Assembly: GCF_001042635.1 (NCBI RefSeq)
Contig: NZ_AP012331.1
Coordinates: 1 to 64,000 of the forward strand
Direction: 5' to 3'
DNA: 64,000 nucleotides
From: Bifidobacterium scardovii JCM 12489 = DSM 13734
GTDB taxonomy: Bacteria; Actinomycetota; Actinomycetes; Actinomycetales; Bifidobacteriaceae
Shown in pieces: positions 11,282-19,659 of this stretch. The notes beneath the pieces are model-generated. The model was not told the origin of the DNA, did not search any database, and saw only the letters and a program-made list of their open reading frames with translations. The translations under genes were made by a program, and so were the position numbers. Numbering within the stretch: the stretch's first letter is position 1; each line of letters starts with the position of its first letter.

Positions 11282-11323
11282 TAAAAAAAGTGGTTCCCTT
11301 CTATGAGGGGAACCACTTTTTTA
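11282..11323. terminator. Bidirectional intrinsic terminator
   Basis: A-run, then arms AAGTGGTTCCC and GGGAACCACTT around a short loop, then a T-run. It serves the DUF3566 gene on the plus strand and the convergent lacI-type gene on the minus strand. Confidence 0.9.
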
Positions 11324-11329
11324 TGCGGT

Positions 11330-12373
11330 TCACGCGGACTCGCGGTGCTCGATATGGTAGCCGGCGACGATGCGCTGGTGCGGCAGATCGGGTTCGTAGT
11401 TGATGCGCTTGATGAGCAGGTCCACGGCCTGTTTGGCGATGAAGTCGACGTCGACCGCGATGGTGGTCAGCGAGGGGACCGTCATCGCTCCCATCGCGAT
11501 GCCGTCGAATCCGATGACCGCCATATCGTCGGGGACGCTGATATCCAGATCCTTCAACCCACGCAACGTACCGAAAGCCACGGTATCGGTCATGCAGAAT
11601 AACGCGTCGCATTGCCGAATCAGGGTCTCGTGATAATGAACGGCTTGTCTGGCATCGGTGTCATTCCATGATGTGGGAATGATGCATGCGGAGTCCCAGT
11701 CCATGCCCAACCGATCGAATGCCTGGCGGCAGCCTTCGAAGCGACGGTCTCTGGTATTGCGTCCTCGGGCCTCCGGCATGCCATCGGCGATGACGCTGCC
11801 GCCCATGATGCCGATGCGCCGGCGCCCTAGCCCGTACAAGTATTCGATGGCTTTTCGGGCTCCGGCGATGCACGGCGTGAGGATCGTGTCGATATCCTGC
11901 TGGGGGCGATCATCGTCCAACAGCACGGTCGGCCGGTGATTGGACAGCTGCTCGATCTCATTGGCGGACAACCTGCTCGAACTGAAGATCAGGCCATCGC
12001 AGAACTGATTGGTGACCCGTTCGATGATGGAACGTTCGTTGTTTTCGTCGATTCTCGTCTGCTGCACCACCGTCTGGTACCCGCGGTCCTCGGCCACTTG
12101 CGAGATGAGCGACGCCAGCTGGGAGGGATAGGGGCGATCGAGCTCGAAAATCGCCAATCCGATGGTGCCGCGCTCGGTACGTGTGCGGCTGGTGGACGCG
12201 CGCAAACTGCGGGCGGACAGGCTGGTGGTGTTGAGCCGGTAATGCAGCTTGTCCGCCGCGGCTCGAACGCGCATCGCCGTTTCGGGAGCGACATTGTCGT
12301 TGCCGCGCAGCACGTTGGAAACCGTCATGGCCGATACTCCGGCTTCGCGACCGACGTCTTTCATGGTGACCAT
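11330..12373 (-). CDS. LacI-family transcriptional regulator (locus 1)
   Basis: A 347-residue LacI/GalR-type repressor: N-terminal helix-turn-helix (MKDVGREAGVSAMTVSNVLRG) followed by a periplasmic-binding-protein-like sensor domain. The start at 12373 lies behind GAAGGAG with a five-base spacer; an upstream in-frame start lacks such a site. It faces the binding-protein gene at 12686, whose promoter carries three TATCGATA palindromes, the likely targets. It therefore probably controls the operon 12686-17098 in response to the imported sugar. The inducer cannot be read from the sequence. Confidence 0.92.
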   Translation of the reverse strand: MVTMKDVGREAGVSAMTVSNVLRGNDNVAPETAMRVRAAADKLHYRLNTTSLSARSLRASTSRTRTERGTIGLAIFELDRPYPSQLASLISQVAEDRGYQTVVQQTRIDENNERSIIERVTNQFCDGLIFSSSRLSANEIEQLSNHRPTVLLDDDRPQQDIDTILTPCIAGARKAIEYLYGLGRRRIGIMGGSVIADGMPEARGRNTRDRRFEGCRQAFDRLGMDWDSACIIPTSWNDTDARQAVHYHETLIRQCDALFCMTDTVAFGTLRGLKDLDISVPDDMAVIGFDGIAMGAMTVPSLTTIAVDVDFIAKQAVDLLIKRINYEPDLPHQRIVAGYHIEHRESA

Positions 12374-12685
12374 GTTCACTCCTTCAACTGGTATCAAGCA
12401 TACAAGTCGGTCGTGCGGCGATTCTTCGCCGATCCATCGTAAGTAACAACTTACTACGCTTCGGGCATGTCAATTACGGCAAACATGTGGCACGATCAGT
12501 CGATGATCGATATGGTCATGCGCTTCTCCTGTGAGACGGTCGGTCTGCCATTTGACAAAGTAGTGTATCGATAATATCATGCAGTGTATCGATAAGATTA
12601 TCGATAAAATTTAATATCAAGCAGAATGCTGATACGCGGAGCGGGCATGGAGGTTCGTCCCGAGTGTACAGTCGAAGGAGACATT
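12374..12685. promoter_or_regulatory. Divergent control region of sugar locus 1
   Basis: A 312-bp gene-free region. A sigma70-like promoter for the plus strand has TTGACA (12552-12557), a 17-bp spacer and TATCAT (12575-12580). Three copies of the palindrome TATCGATA lie at 12566-12573 (in the spacer), 12587-12594 and 12599-12606, a typical layout for LacI-family repression. A GAAGGAG site (12674-12680) precedes the binding-protein ATG. Confidence 0.8.
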
Positions 12686-14014
12686 ATGAGGAAGTTCACG
12701 AAGGTCCTCGCCGCCGCGCTGGCTGCGGTGACGTCCGTTTCGTTGGCTGCGTGTGGTTCCGGCTCGTCCGACGCCGTGGACGAGAACGCGCCGGTCACCA
12801 TCACTTGGTGGGGCTGGGGCACTTCCGCCGAAAAGCAGGCCAAGGACTTCATGAAGAAGTACCCGAACATCACCGTAAAATTCCAGAACATCGGTAGCGC
12901 CAGCAAGCAGTATGTTTCGCTGAACAACGCCATCTCCGCCAACTCCGGCATGCCGGACGTCGCCATGCTGGAATACTTCGCCCTTCCACAGTTCGTCTCC
13001 ACCGGCAAGGTCCTCGACCTTAAGCAGTACGGCGCCGATAAGTACAAGAGTGATTATGCTCCGGGTCCGTGGGCTTCTGTGGCTCTCAATGACGGCGTGT
13101 ATGGTCTGCCGGTCGATTCCGGCCCGATGGCTTGGTTCTACAACAAGGCCGTCTTCGACAAGGCCGGCGTGGACGCCACCCAGGTCAAGACCTGGGATCA
13201 GTTCTACGAGGCCGCCAAGAAAATCCGCGCCACCGGAAGCTACATCACCTCCGACAGTGGCGACGCTACCAGCGGCGGCTTCTACGATTCCATGGTGTGG
13301 CAGGCGGGCGGCCACCCGTTCAAGACCTCCAAGGATGGCAAGACCGTATCGATCAATCTGACCGGTGACGAGGGCGCCAAGAAGTTCACCAAGTTCTGGC
13401 AGAAGCTGATCGCCGAGGACCTCATCGACACCAAGACCGTCTCCTGGTCCGACGAGTGGAACAAGGCTCTGGGCGATGGCTCCATCGCGTCCCTGCTCAC
13501 CGGTGCCTGGATGCCGGTCAACCTTGAGAACGGTTCCCCCGCAGCCTCCGGAAACTACCGTGTGACCCAAATGCCGCAGTGGAATGAAGGCGACCACGCC
13601 AACTCCGAAAACGGCGGTACCTGCCTGTCTCTGATGGATACCGGCGACAAGGCCAAGGAAGCCGCTTCCTATAAGCTGGTCGACTACCTCAACCACTCCA
13701 AGGAAGGTACGGATCGCGCCTATGAACTCGGTGTGTTCCCGTCCATCAACCGCATCCTGCAGAGCGATGAATTCCTCAACAAGACCAGCGACTACTTCGG
13801 TGGCCAGAAGATCAACGAGGAACTGATGACGGCTTCCAAGAACGTGCTCACCGGCTGGGAGTTCCTGCCGTTCGAGGTTCAGGCCCGCACCACCTTCCCG
13901 GATACCGCCGGCAAGGCGTACGCCGGTGGCACCACGCTGGAGAAGGGCGTATCCGCCTGGCAGGACAGCTTGGTCAAGTTTGCCAAGGACCAGGGCTTCA
14001 CCGTCAAGGAGTGA
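12686..14014 (+). CDS. Sugar ABC transporter solute-binding lipoprotein (CUT1, locus 1)
   Basis: A 442-residue family-1 extracellular solute-binding protein. The N-terminus MRKFTKVLAAALAAV leads to the lipobox LAAC, so the mature protein is lipid-anchored on the cell surface. It begins its domain with VTITWWGWGTSAEKQA. It captures a carbohydrate, probably an oligosaccharide, for the two permeases encoded at 15151 and 16085. It is paralogous to the protein at 22621: both share NNAISA, GLPVDSGP and SWSDEWNK blocks. The ATG at 12686 follows GAAGGAG. A hairpin after the stop suggests that it is made in excess over the downstream genes. Confidence 0.93.
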   Translation: MRKFTKVLAAALAAVTSVSLAACGSGSSDAVDENAPVTITWWGWGTSAEKQAKDFMKKYPNITVKFQNIGSASKQYVSLNNAISANSGMPDVAMLEYFALPQFVSTGKVLDLKQYGADKYKSDYAPGPWASVALNDGVYGLPVDSGPMAWFYNKAVFDKAGVDATQVKTWDQFYEAAKKIRATGSYITSDSGDATSGGFYDSMVWQAGGHPFKTSKDGKTVSINLTGDEGAKKFTKFWQKLIAEDLIDTKTVSWSDEWNKALGDGSIASLLTGAWMPVNLENGSPAASGNYRVTQMPQWNEGDHANSENGGTCLSLMDTGDKAKEAASYKLVDYLNHSKEGTDRAYELGVFPSINRILQSDEFLNKTSDYFGGQKINEELMTASKNVLTGWEFLPFEVQARTTFPDTAGKAYAGGTTLEKGVSAWQDSLVKFAKDQGFTVKE

Positions 14015-14026
14015 GCCATTCATATG

Positions 14027-14063
14027 ACGGTGGCCGGGGGTTGGCTCCCGGCCACCGTTTGTT
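14027..14063 (+). terminator. Hairpin after binding-protein gene (partial terminator)
   Basis: Arms ACGGTGGCCGG (14027-14037) and CCGGCCACCGT (14048-14058), followed by TTGTT. Its position between the binding-protein gene and the GH43 gene fits partial termination or 3' end protection within the operon. Confidence 0.7.
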
Positions 14064-14089
14064 CCGTTGCCAAGTCAGGTAGGTTGCAG

Positions 14090-15010
14090 ATGACTGCTGT
14101 TGATGTGATGCCGTCCCTTGACATCAAGCCGAAGCATACGCCGTTGCATCGGTTCCTTGCGGATCCCTCGCCGGTGGTGTTCGATGACCCGCGGTATGCG
14201 GATCGGTACTTCCTGTATGCCACCGAAGATGGCTTCGACGATTGGGGGTCGCGCTCGTTCCGCGTGTATACCTCCACCGATCTGGTCGAATGGACCGACG
14301 GCGGCCGGATTCTGAGCTTGGATGACGTGCCGTGGGGCAGCGAACATGCTTGGGCGCCATGCGCATGCGAGTATCAGGGGCGGTTCTACTTCTATTTCGT
14401 CTGTGAAGGGCAGGTCGGCGCCGCGGTATCCGATTCGCCGTACGGGCCGTTCCGTTCCACGTCGTCTCCGATTGTCGCCGCTGATGATTTTCCCGGATAT
14501 CCGATTGATCCCGCGGTGTTCCGTGATGACGATGGCACCGATTGGCTGCTGTGGGGCAATCGCATCGCGTACGCCGCTCCGCTGAACGACGATCATGTGA
14601 CCATCGATGCCTCCCGTGCCTTCCATTGGGTGCCTGGGGACTTCCGCGAAGCGATATGGATCTTCAAGCGTCAGGGCATGTATTATGCCGGCTGGTCCGA
14701 GAATGACGCCCGCGATCCGGAATACTGCGTGAAATACGCCACCGCTCCCACCCTGCACGGTCCTTGGACCGAACACGGGGTATTGGTGGAACAGAACCCG
14801 TCGTTGGGGCTGTTGGGTACCGGGCACCACGGCGTGATCCATATTCCCAGCACCGACGAGTGGATCCTCTCCTATCACCTGTTCGACAGCGAGTACGGCA
14901 CCGGGTATCGCCGCGAAGTGGCGTTCGCTCCGCTGGTGTTCAATGCCGACGGAACGATACGGCAGGTAGTGCCGAGTGATACCTGGTACCGCAGGTCTAT
15001 CGCTCGCTGA
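14090..15010 (+). CDS. Glycoside hydrolase family 43 protein (locus 1)
   Basis: A 306-residue five-bladed beta-propeller hydrolase of the GH43 type. Candidate catalytic positions are the Asp in LADPSPVVFDDP (base), the Asp in YPIDPAVFRDDDG (pKa modulator) and the Glu in FREAIWIFKRQGMYY (acid). There is no signal peptide, so it acts in the cytoplasm on imported oligosaccharides. GH43 enzymes mostly release arabinose or xylose units, but the substrate is not determined here. ATG 14090 follows AGGTAGG (14077-14083); an ORF start at 14024 lies just before the hairpin and is unlikely. It sits between the binding protein and the permeases. Confidence 0.85.
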   Translation: MTAVDVMPSLDIKPKHTPLHRFLADPSPVVFDDPRYADRYFLYATEDGFDDWGSRSFRVYTSTDLVEWTDGGRILSLDDVPWGSEHAWAPCACEYQGRFYFYFVCEGQVGAAVSDSPYGPFRSTSSPIVAADDFPGYPIDPAVFRDDDGTDWLLWGNRIAYAAPLNDDHVTIDASRAFHWVPGDFREAIWIFKRQGMYYAGWSENDARDPEYCVKYATAPTLHGPWTEHGVLVEQNPSLGLLGTGHHGVIHIPSTDEWILSYHLFDSEYGTGYRREVAFAPLVFNADGTIRQVVPSDTWYRRSIAR

Positions 15011-15150
15011 CCGTATATGCGGTACCGCGCCGTTCTGACGCGTTAGTAACCAAGTACGACGAAAAGCTGATTGGGAGCCGTGGGGCGCGTGTCGCGCCGG
15101 TGTGACCGTCCGATGCGTAGTCGTCAGTGCTTCTTGAGAAAGGAATCAAT

Positions 15151-16083
15151 ATGGCCTCAGCACATGCCGATGCCTTGACCACGCCAGCGGGGAGCTCCGT
15201 GGTCGTCGAGAACAAACACAAAGCCGATTGGCGTGGATGGAAGTTCATGTGGCCATTCACGGTGGTGTTCATCTTCGTGTTCATCATCCCGATCTTCTAT
15301 GCCATCTACATCTCGTTCTTCAAAAAGCAGATGGTCGGTGGCACCAAGTTCATCGGTCTGGAGAACTATGTACGGCTGATGCAGGACGGCCAGTTCTGGT
15401 CGTCGGTCGGTCGCGTGGCCCTGTTTACTGTGGTGCAGGTGCCGGTTATGCTGTTCCTTTCCGCGGCTATGGCTCTGGCCTTGGATTCCATGAAGCTGCA
15501 CGGCACGAAGTTCTTCCGCATCTCCACCTTCCTGCCCTACGCGGTGCCTGCCGTGGTGTCCACTTTGGTGTGGGGCTTCGTATATGGCGCGAAGTACGGC
15601 CTGGTCGGGTCGTTCAACGATTTCTTCGGCACGAATATCGACGTGTTCAAGCCTTCCGTATTGCTGGCGGCGATCGGCAACATCAGCGTGTGGGAGTTCA
15701 CCGGCTATAACATGCTGATCTTCTATTCCTCCCTGTCGACGATCCCGCATTCCCTGTACGAGGCCGCGAGCATTGACGGCGCGTCGGAGTGGCAGATCGT
15801 CAAGTCGATCAAGCTGCCGGAACTCAAGGGCAGCTTGGCGATCACGGTGATCTTCTCGATCATCGGTTCGTTCCAGTTGTTCAACGAGCCTTCGATTCTG
15901 CAGAACATGGTGCCGGGCAACGCGATCACGACGTACTACACGCCGAACATGTACGCGTACAACCTGTCGTTCTCCGGCAACCAGTCGAACTACGCCGCGG
16001 CCTTGGCGATCGTCATGGCCGTGATCACGATGGCCATCGCCTATGCCGTGCAGCTGAGGAGCTTGAAGGAGCAGATGAAGTAA
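15151..16083 (+). CDS. Sugar ABC transporter permease, MalF-like (locus 1)
   Basis: A 310-residue CUT1 inner-membrane permease with six predicted transmembrane segments, the first at about residues 29-51. The EAA loop that contacts the ATPase is seen in YEAASIDGASEWQIVKSIKLPEL (written here only as its start YEAASIDGAS). The ATG at 15151 has GAGAAAGGA upstream. It pairs with the permease at 16085. No ATPase gene is in the locus; bifidobacteria commonly share one MsmK-like ATPase among CUT1 importers. It is strongly similar to the permease at 17626. Confidence 0.93.
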   Translation: MASAHADALTTPAGSSVVVENKHKADWRGWKFMWPFTVVFIFVFIIPIFYAIYISFFKKQMVGGTKFIGLENYVRLMQDGQFWSSVGRVALFTVVQVPVMLFLSAAMALALDSMKLHGTKFFRISTFLPYAVPAVVSTLVWGFVYGAKYGLVGSFNDFFGTNIDVFKPSVLLAAIGNISVWEFTGYNMLIFYSSLSTIPHSLYEAASIDGASEWQIVKSIKLPELKGSLAITVIFSIIGSFQLFNEPSILQNMVPGNAITTYYTPNMYAYNLSFSGNQSNYAAALAIVMAVITMAIAYAVQLRSLKEQMK

Positions 16084-16084
16084 C

Positions 16085-17098
16085 ATGAGTGCCACAACAA
16101 TGACTTCGACAACCACTGCCCGTCTGGCCGAATCCGACCTGAAGGCTCAGGAGAAGGCCGCCAAGCGGGCCGAGAAAGAGCGCCAGAAGCGCATCGCCGC
16201 CGATGAGAAGGCCGAACGCAAACGCGCGGCAAAGTCCGGCTTCGCGAACGTGAACAACCCGCGCCGCTCGACCCTGATGACCGTGCTGTGCGTGGTCTTC
16301 GCGGTCTACTGCCTGTTCCCGTTCGCATACCTGCTGATCAACGCCACGAAGACGCAGGCCGACTTCACCTCGACCTTCGGCATGGGCTTCGGCAAGACCT
16401 TCGCCCTGTGGGACAACATCGTCACGGTGTTCACCTATCAGAATGGCATTTTCGGCCGTTGGTTCATCAACACGATCTTCTACGTGGTGATCGGCGCCGG
16501 CGGCGCCACACTGCTGGCGATCATGGGCGGCTACGCGCTGGCCAAGTTCCGCTTTCCCGGCCGCAAGGCCGTGTTCGCGGTGCTGATCGGATCGATCTCG
16601 GTGCCTGGCATCGCCCTGGCGGTCCCGCAGTTCCTGCTGTTCGCCAAGCTGAACCTGACGAACACCCCGGCGGCCATGATCATTCCTTCGCTGATCTCCC
16701 CCTTTGGCCTGTACCTGATGTGGATCTTCAGCGAGCAGGCCGTGCCGCAGGAGCTGCTTGAGGCGGCGCGAGTCGACGGTGCTTCGGAGTTCCGCACGTT
16801 CTGGCAGATTTCCTTGCCGCTGTTGGCACCGGGTATCGTGACGACCGCATTGTTCACGATCGTGGCGACGTGGAACAACTACTTCCTGCCCCTGATCATG
16901 CTGAAGGATTCCAATTGGTATCCGTTGACGATCGGTCTGAACCAGTGGAAGGACCAGGCGTCCACGGCCGGTGGGCAGGCGATCCAGAACCTGGTGATCA
17001 CGGGTTCGCTGATCACGATCATCCCGTTGGTGATCGCGTTCCTGTGTTTGCAGAAGTACTGGCAGTCCGGCCTCGCAGCCGGCGCCGTCAAGGAATAA
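16085..17098 (+). CDS. Sugar ABC transporter permease, MalG-like (locus 1)
   Basis: A 337-residue CUT1 permease whose ATG follows the previous stop by a single base. A charged Lys/Glu/Ala-rich N-terminal extension (about residues 20-52) precedes the first membrane segment. The EAA loop reads LLEAARVDGASEFRTFW. It works with the MalF-like partner to form the channel. Its last 267 bp are nearly identical to the end of the paralogue at 18653, while the rest differs at many synonymous sites. A strong terminator follows. Confidence 0.93.
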   Translation: MSATTMTSTTTARLAESDLKAQEKAAKRAEKERQKRIAADEKAERKRAAKSGFANVNNPRRSTLMTVLCVVFAVYCLFPFAYLLINATKTQADFTSTFGMGFGKTFALWDNIVTVFTYQNGIFGRWFINTIFYVVIGAGGATLLAIMGGYALAKFRFPGRKAVFAVLIGSISVPGIALAVPQFLLFAKLNLTNTPAAMIIPSLISPFGLYLMWIFSEQAVPQELLEAARVDGASEFRTFWQISLPLLAPGIVTTALFTIVATWNNYFLPLIMLKDSNWYPLTIGLNQWKDQASTAGGQAIQNLVITGSLITIIPLVIAFLCLQKYWQSGLAAGAVKE

Positions 17099-17127
17099 GC
17101 TGATTCCTTCTCGGGCTTTACGACTAC

Positions 17128-17165
17128 ATCCCCACAGCCATGGGTTGGCTGTGGGGATTTTCTTA
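17128..17165 (+). terminator. Intrinsic terminator of sugar operon 1
   Basis: Perfect 12-bp stem ATCCCCACAGCC / GGCTGTGGGGAT with a seven-base loop and a TTTTCTT tail. Confidence 0.92.
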
Positions 17166-17245
17166 TGCGACGATGGCGCAGGATTTGTGCGACGTATGAG
17201 TCCGGGGATGGAACGCGCTGACGACGATGAAATACGCCTTGTCTG

Positions 17246-17383
17246 CATTTCCTAGGCACATTATTCGTTTCTTAGACGGGTCTTCGGGAGATCGCTCCCT
17301 TTGCGGGGCTGGAAACACCGGGGTCGTCGGCTATGGTCTCGAAAGGGACATGTCTAGGAAATGAATAATGTGCCTAGGAAATG
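17246..17383. repeat. 32-bp near-perfect inverted repeat flanking 74 bp
   Basis: Left arm 17246-17277 and right arm 17352-17383 are reverse complements over 32 bp with two mismatches, both of which could form G-U pairs in RNA; the outer 21 bp match exactly. Each arm holds two copies of a CTAGGAAAT-like word 19-21 bp apart. The 74-bp interior has no ORF. It lies between sugar operon 1 and the promoter of the second permease pair. It could be a small MITE-like element, an invertible segment or a large RNA hairpin. Confidence 0.75.
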
Positions 17384-17503
17384 GTGCCTTGAGGGGCGGG
17401 ATCTGGGATCTGCATGCACTCTGCTGGTTGTTGGAATGGTTCGTGAGGGAATGCATGGTGTCCGTTGAAAACGACGTGTGATTCATAGTATGACACACGG
17501 TTT

Positions 17504-17552
17504 TTGTAACCGGTCACACGGTGGTGTATAGTGTGTTGTGTAACCGGTCACA
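17504..17552 (+). promoter_or_regulatory. Promoter and two LacI-type operators for second permease pair
   Basis: Promoter TTGTAA (17504-17509), 17-bp spacer, TATAGT (17527-17532). TGTAACCGGTCACA occurs at 17505-17518, over the -35, and again at 17539-17552, just downstream of the -10. The same arrangement recurs at 22526-22575 and on the minus strand at 21141-21198, so one regulator, probably the LacI protein at 21449, controls all three. Confidence 0.85.
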
Positions 17553-17625
17553 GCCTGTTGTTGAGAGGATGCCCGGTTGATGAGTCAGTGATAGTTGAAC
17601 TCTTTCGAAGGAGAGGAGTCGGGCA

Positions 17626-18552
17626 ATGACGTCAGCTCAGGTGGCGGCTTCGCCAACGCATACGTCAACGGCGCGTGTGAATCGGCGTAAGGCTGATTGG
17701 CGTGGTTGGAAGTTTATGTGGCCGTTTGCGGTGGTGTTTGTTTTTGTGTTCATCGTGCCGATTGTGTATGCGGTGTATATCTCGTTTTTTCAGAAGAAGA
17801 TGATTGGTGGGAACGTGTTCGTTGGTGTGGCGAATTACGTTCGTTTGTTTGGTGACGCGCAGTTCTGGAGCAGTGTTGGTCGTGTGGCCTTGTTCACGGT
17901 GGTGCAGGTGCCGATCATGTTGTTCCTGGCGGCGGCGATGGCCCTGTGTTTGGATTCGATGAAGTTGCACGGCACGAAGTTCTTCCGTATCAGCACGTTT
18001 TTGCCGTATGCGGTGCCCGCGGTGGTCTCGACGATGATCTGGGGTTTCGTGTATGGCGCGAAGTACGGTTTGGTGGGTTCGTTGAACGACGTGTTGGGCA
18101 CGCATATCGACGTGTTGGACCCGTCGGTGTTGTTGGCGGCGATCGGGAACATCAACACGTGGGAGTTCACGGGCTATAACATGCTGATCTTCTACAGTTC
18201 CCTGTCGACGATTCCGCATTCGTTGTATGAGGCGGCGTCGATTGATGGCGCGTCGGAGTGGGGGATCGTCAAGTCGATCAAGTTGCCGGAGTTGAAGGGC
18301 AGTTTGGCGATCACGGTGATCTTCAGCATTATTGGTTCGTTCCAGTTGTTCAATGAGCCGAGCATTTTGCAGAACATGGTGCCGGGTAATGCGATCACGA
18401 CGTATTACACGCCGAACATGTACGCGTACAACCTGTCGTTCACGGGCAACCAGAGCAATTATGCGGCGGCGTTGGCGATCGTGATGGCGGTGATCACGAT
18501 GGGCATCGCGTACGCGGTCCAGTTGCGCGGCATGAGGGAGCAGATGAAGTGA
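17626..18552 (+). CDS. Sugar ABC transporter permease, MalF-like (locus 2)
   Basis: A 308-residue CUT1 permease, a close paralogue of the protein at 15151: most of the membrane core is the same, with the same EAA loop except for one residue. GAAGGAGAGGAG lies upstream of the ATG. Its codon use differs clearly from neighbours, with many TTG, GTT, GTG and GCG codons where the paralogue uses CTG and GCC. It is the first gene of a transcript with operators at its promoter. It imports an unknown sugar with the binding protein at 22621. Confidence 0.93.
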   Translation: MTSAQVAASPTHTSTARVNRRKADWRGWKFMWPFAVVFVFVFIVPIVYAVYISFFQKKMIGGNVFVGVANYVRLFGDAQFWSSVGRVALFTVVQVPIMLFLAAAMALCLDSMKLHGTKFFRISTFLPYAVPAVVSTMIWGFVYGAKYGLVGSLNDVLGTHIDVLDPSVLLAAIGNINTWEFTGYNMLIFYSSLSTIPHSLYEAASIDGASEWGIVKSIKLPELKGSLAITVIFSIIGSFQLFNEPSILQNMVPGNAITTYYTPNMYAYNLSFTGNQSNYAAALAIVMAVITMGIAYAVQLRGMREQMK

Positions 18553-18593
18553 CGGTGCGTGTGCGTCGTGCGGGCGGGCGCGTGGTTCCCGTC

Positions 18594-18617
18594 GTGTCGG
18601 TGTCGGTGTCGGTGTCG
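18594..18617 (+). repeat. Short tandem repeat (GTGTCG)x4
   Basis: Four exact copies of the hexamer GTGTCG in the 100-bp gap between the two permease genes, upstream of the GAGGGAG ribosome site. Copy number may vary between strains. Confidence 0.8.
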
Positions 18618-18652
18618 GTGGTGTCCGGCGTGTTCGTGAGGGAGTGTGTGTG

Positions 18653-19642
18653 ATGAGTGGTGTGGATGCGCGGTCCGTGTCGTTGCGTGATCGTGAGCGT
18701 GCTGCGAAGAGGGCGGAGCGTGAGCGTCAGAGGCGCGTGGCCGTCGATGAGGCCGCGGAGCGCAGGCGGGCGGCGAAAAGCGGGTTCGCGAACGTGAACA
18801 ATCCGCGGCGTTCGACCGTGATGACGGTGGTGTGCGCCCTGTTCGCGGTGTACTGCTTGTTCCCGTTCGTGTATCTGGTGATCAACGCGACGAAGACGCA
18901 GGCGGATTTCACGTCGACGTTCGGGTTGGGGTTCGGTCGCACGTTCGCCTTGTTCGACAACATCGCGACGGTGTTCGGTTATCAGGACGGGATCTTCGCG
19001 CGTTGGCTGTTCAACACGCTGTTGTACGTGGTGGTGGGCGCGGGCGGGGCGACCCTGCTGGCGATCATGGGCGGCTACGCGTTGGCGAAGTTCCGTTTCC
19101 CGGGCCGCAAGGCGGTGTTCGCGGTGATCATCGGCGCGATTTCGGTGCCGGGCATCGCGTTGGCGATCCCGCAGTTTTTGCTGTTCGCGAAGCTGAATTT
19201 GACGAACACGCCGTGGGCCATGATCATCCCGTCGTTGATTAGTCCGTTTGGCTTGTATCTGATGTGGATCTTCTCGGAGCAGGCCGTGCCCACGGAGTTG
19301 CTGGAGGCGGCGCGCGTGGATGGGGCGAGTGAGTTCCGCACGTTCTGGACGATCAGCCTGCCCCTGTTGGCCCCCGGTATCGTGACGACCGCATTGTTCA
19401 CGATCGTGGCGACGTGGAACAACTACTTCCTGCCCCTGATCATGCTCAAGGATGCGGATTGGTATCCGTTGACGATCGGTCTGAACCAGTGGAAGGACCA
19501 GGCGTCCACGGCTGGTGGGCAGGCGATCCAGAACCTGGTGATCACGGGTTCGCTGATCACGATCATCCCGTTGGTGATCGCGTTCCTGTGTTTGCAGAAG
19601 TACTGGCAGTCCGGCCTGGCAGCCGGCGCCGTCAAGGAATAA
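18653..19642 (+). CDS. Sugar ABC transporter permease, MalG-like (locus 2)
   Basis: A 329-residue CUT1 permease, paralogous to the protein at 16085, with the same charged N-terminal extension, six membrane segments and the EAA loop LLEAARVDGASEFRTFW. ATG 18653 follows GAGGGAG; a GTG three codons earlier is less likely. Up to about 19375 the gene uses TTG/GTG-rich codons and differs from its paralogue at many silent sites. From 19376 to the stop only about six of 267 bases differ, which suggests gene conversion. A run of hairpin repeats follows its stop. Confidence 0.93.
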   Translation: MSGVDARSVSLRDRERAAKRAERERQRRVAVDEAAERRRAAKSGFANVNNPRRSTVMTVVCALFAVYCLFPFVYLVINATKTQADFTSTFGLGFGRTFALFDNIATVFGYQDGIFARWLFNTLLYVVVGAGGATLLAIMGGYALAKFRFPGRKAVFAVIIGAISVPGIALAIPQFLLFAKLNLTNTPWAMIIPSLISPFGLYLMWIFSEQAVPTELLEAARVDGASEFRTFWTISLPLLAPGIVTTALFTIVATWNNYFLPLIMLKDADWYPLTIGLNQWKDQASTAGGQAIQNLVITGSLITIIPLVIAFLCLQKYWQSGLAAGAVKE

Positions 19643-19659
19643 CCACCGGGACGTTCCCG

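Noticed and set aside
5345..11316. Long minus-strand ORFs opposite gyrB and gyrA
   Set aside because: They are His-, Val- and Arg-rich shadows of the high-GC gyrase genes, without ribosome sites or known motifs.
17278..17351. Invertible promoter inside the 32-bp inverted repeat
   Set aside because: No credible -35/-10 pair is seen in the core in either direction, and a good promoter for the downstream gene exists outside at 17504-17532. Kept only as a weak alternative in the findings.
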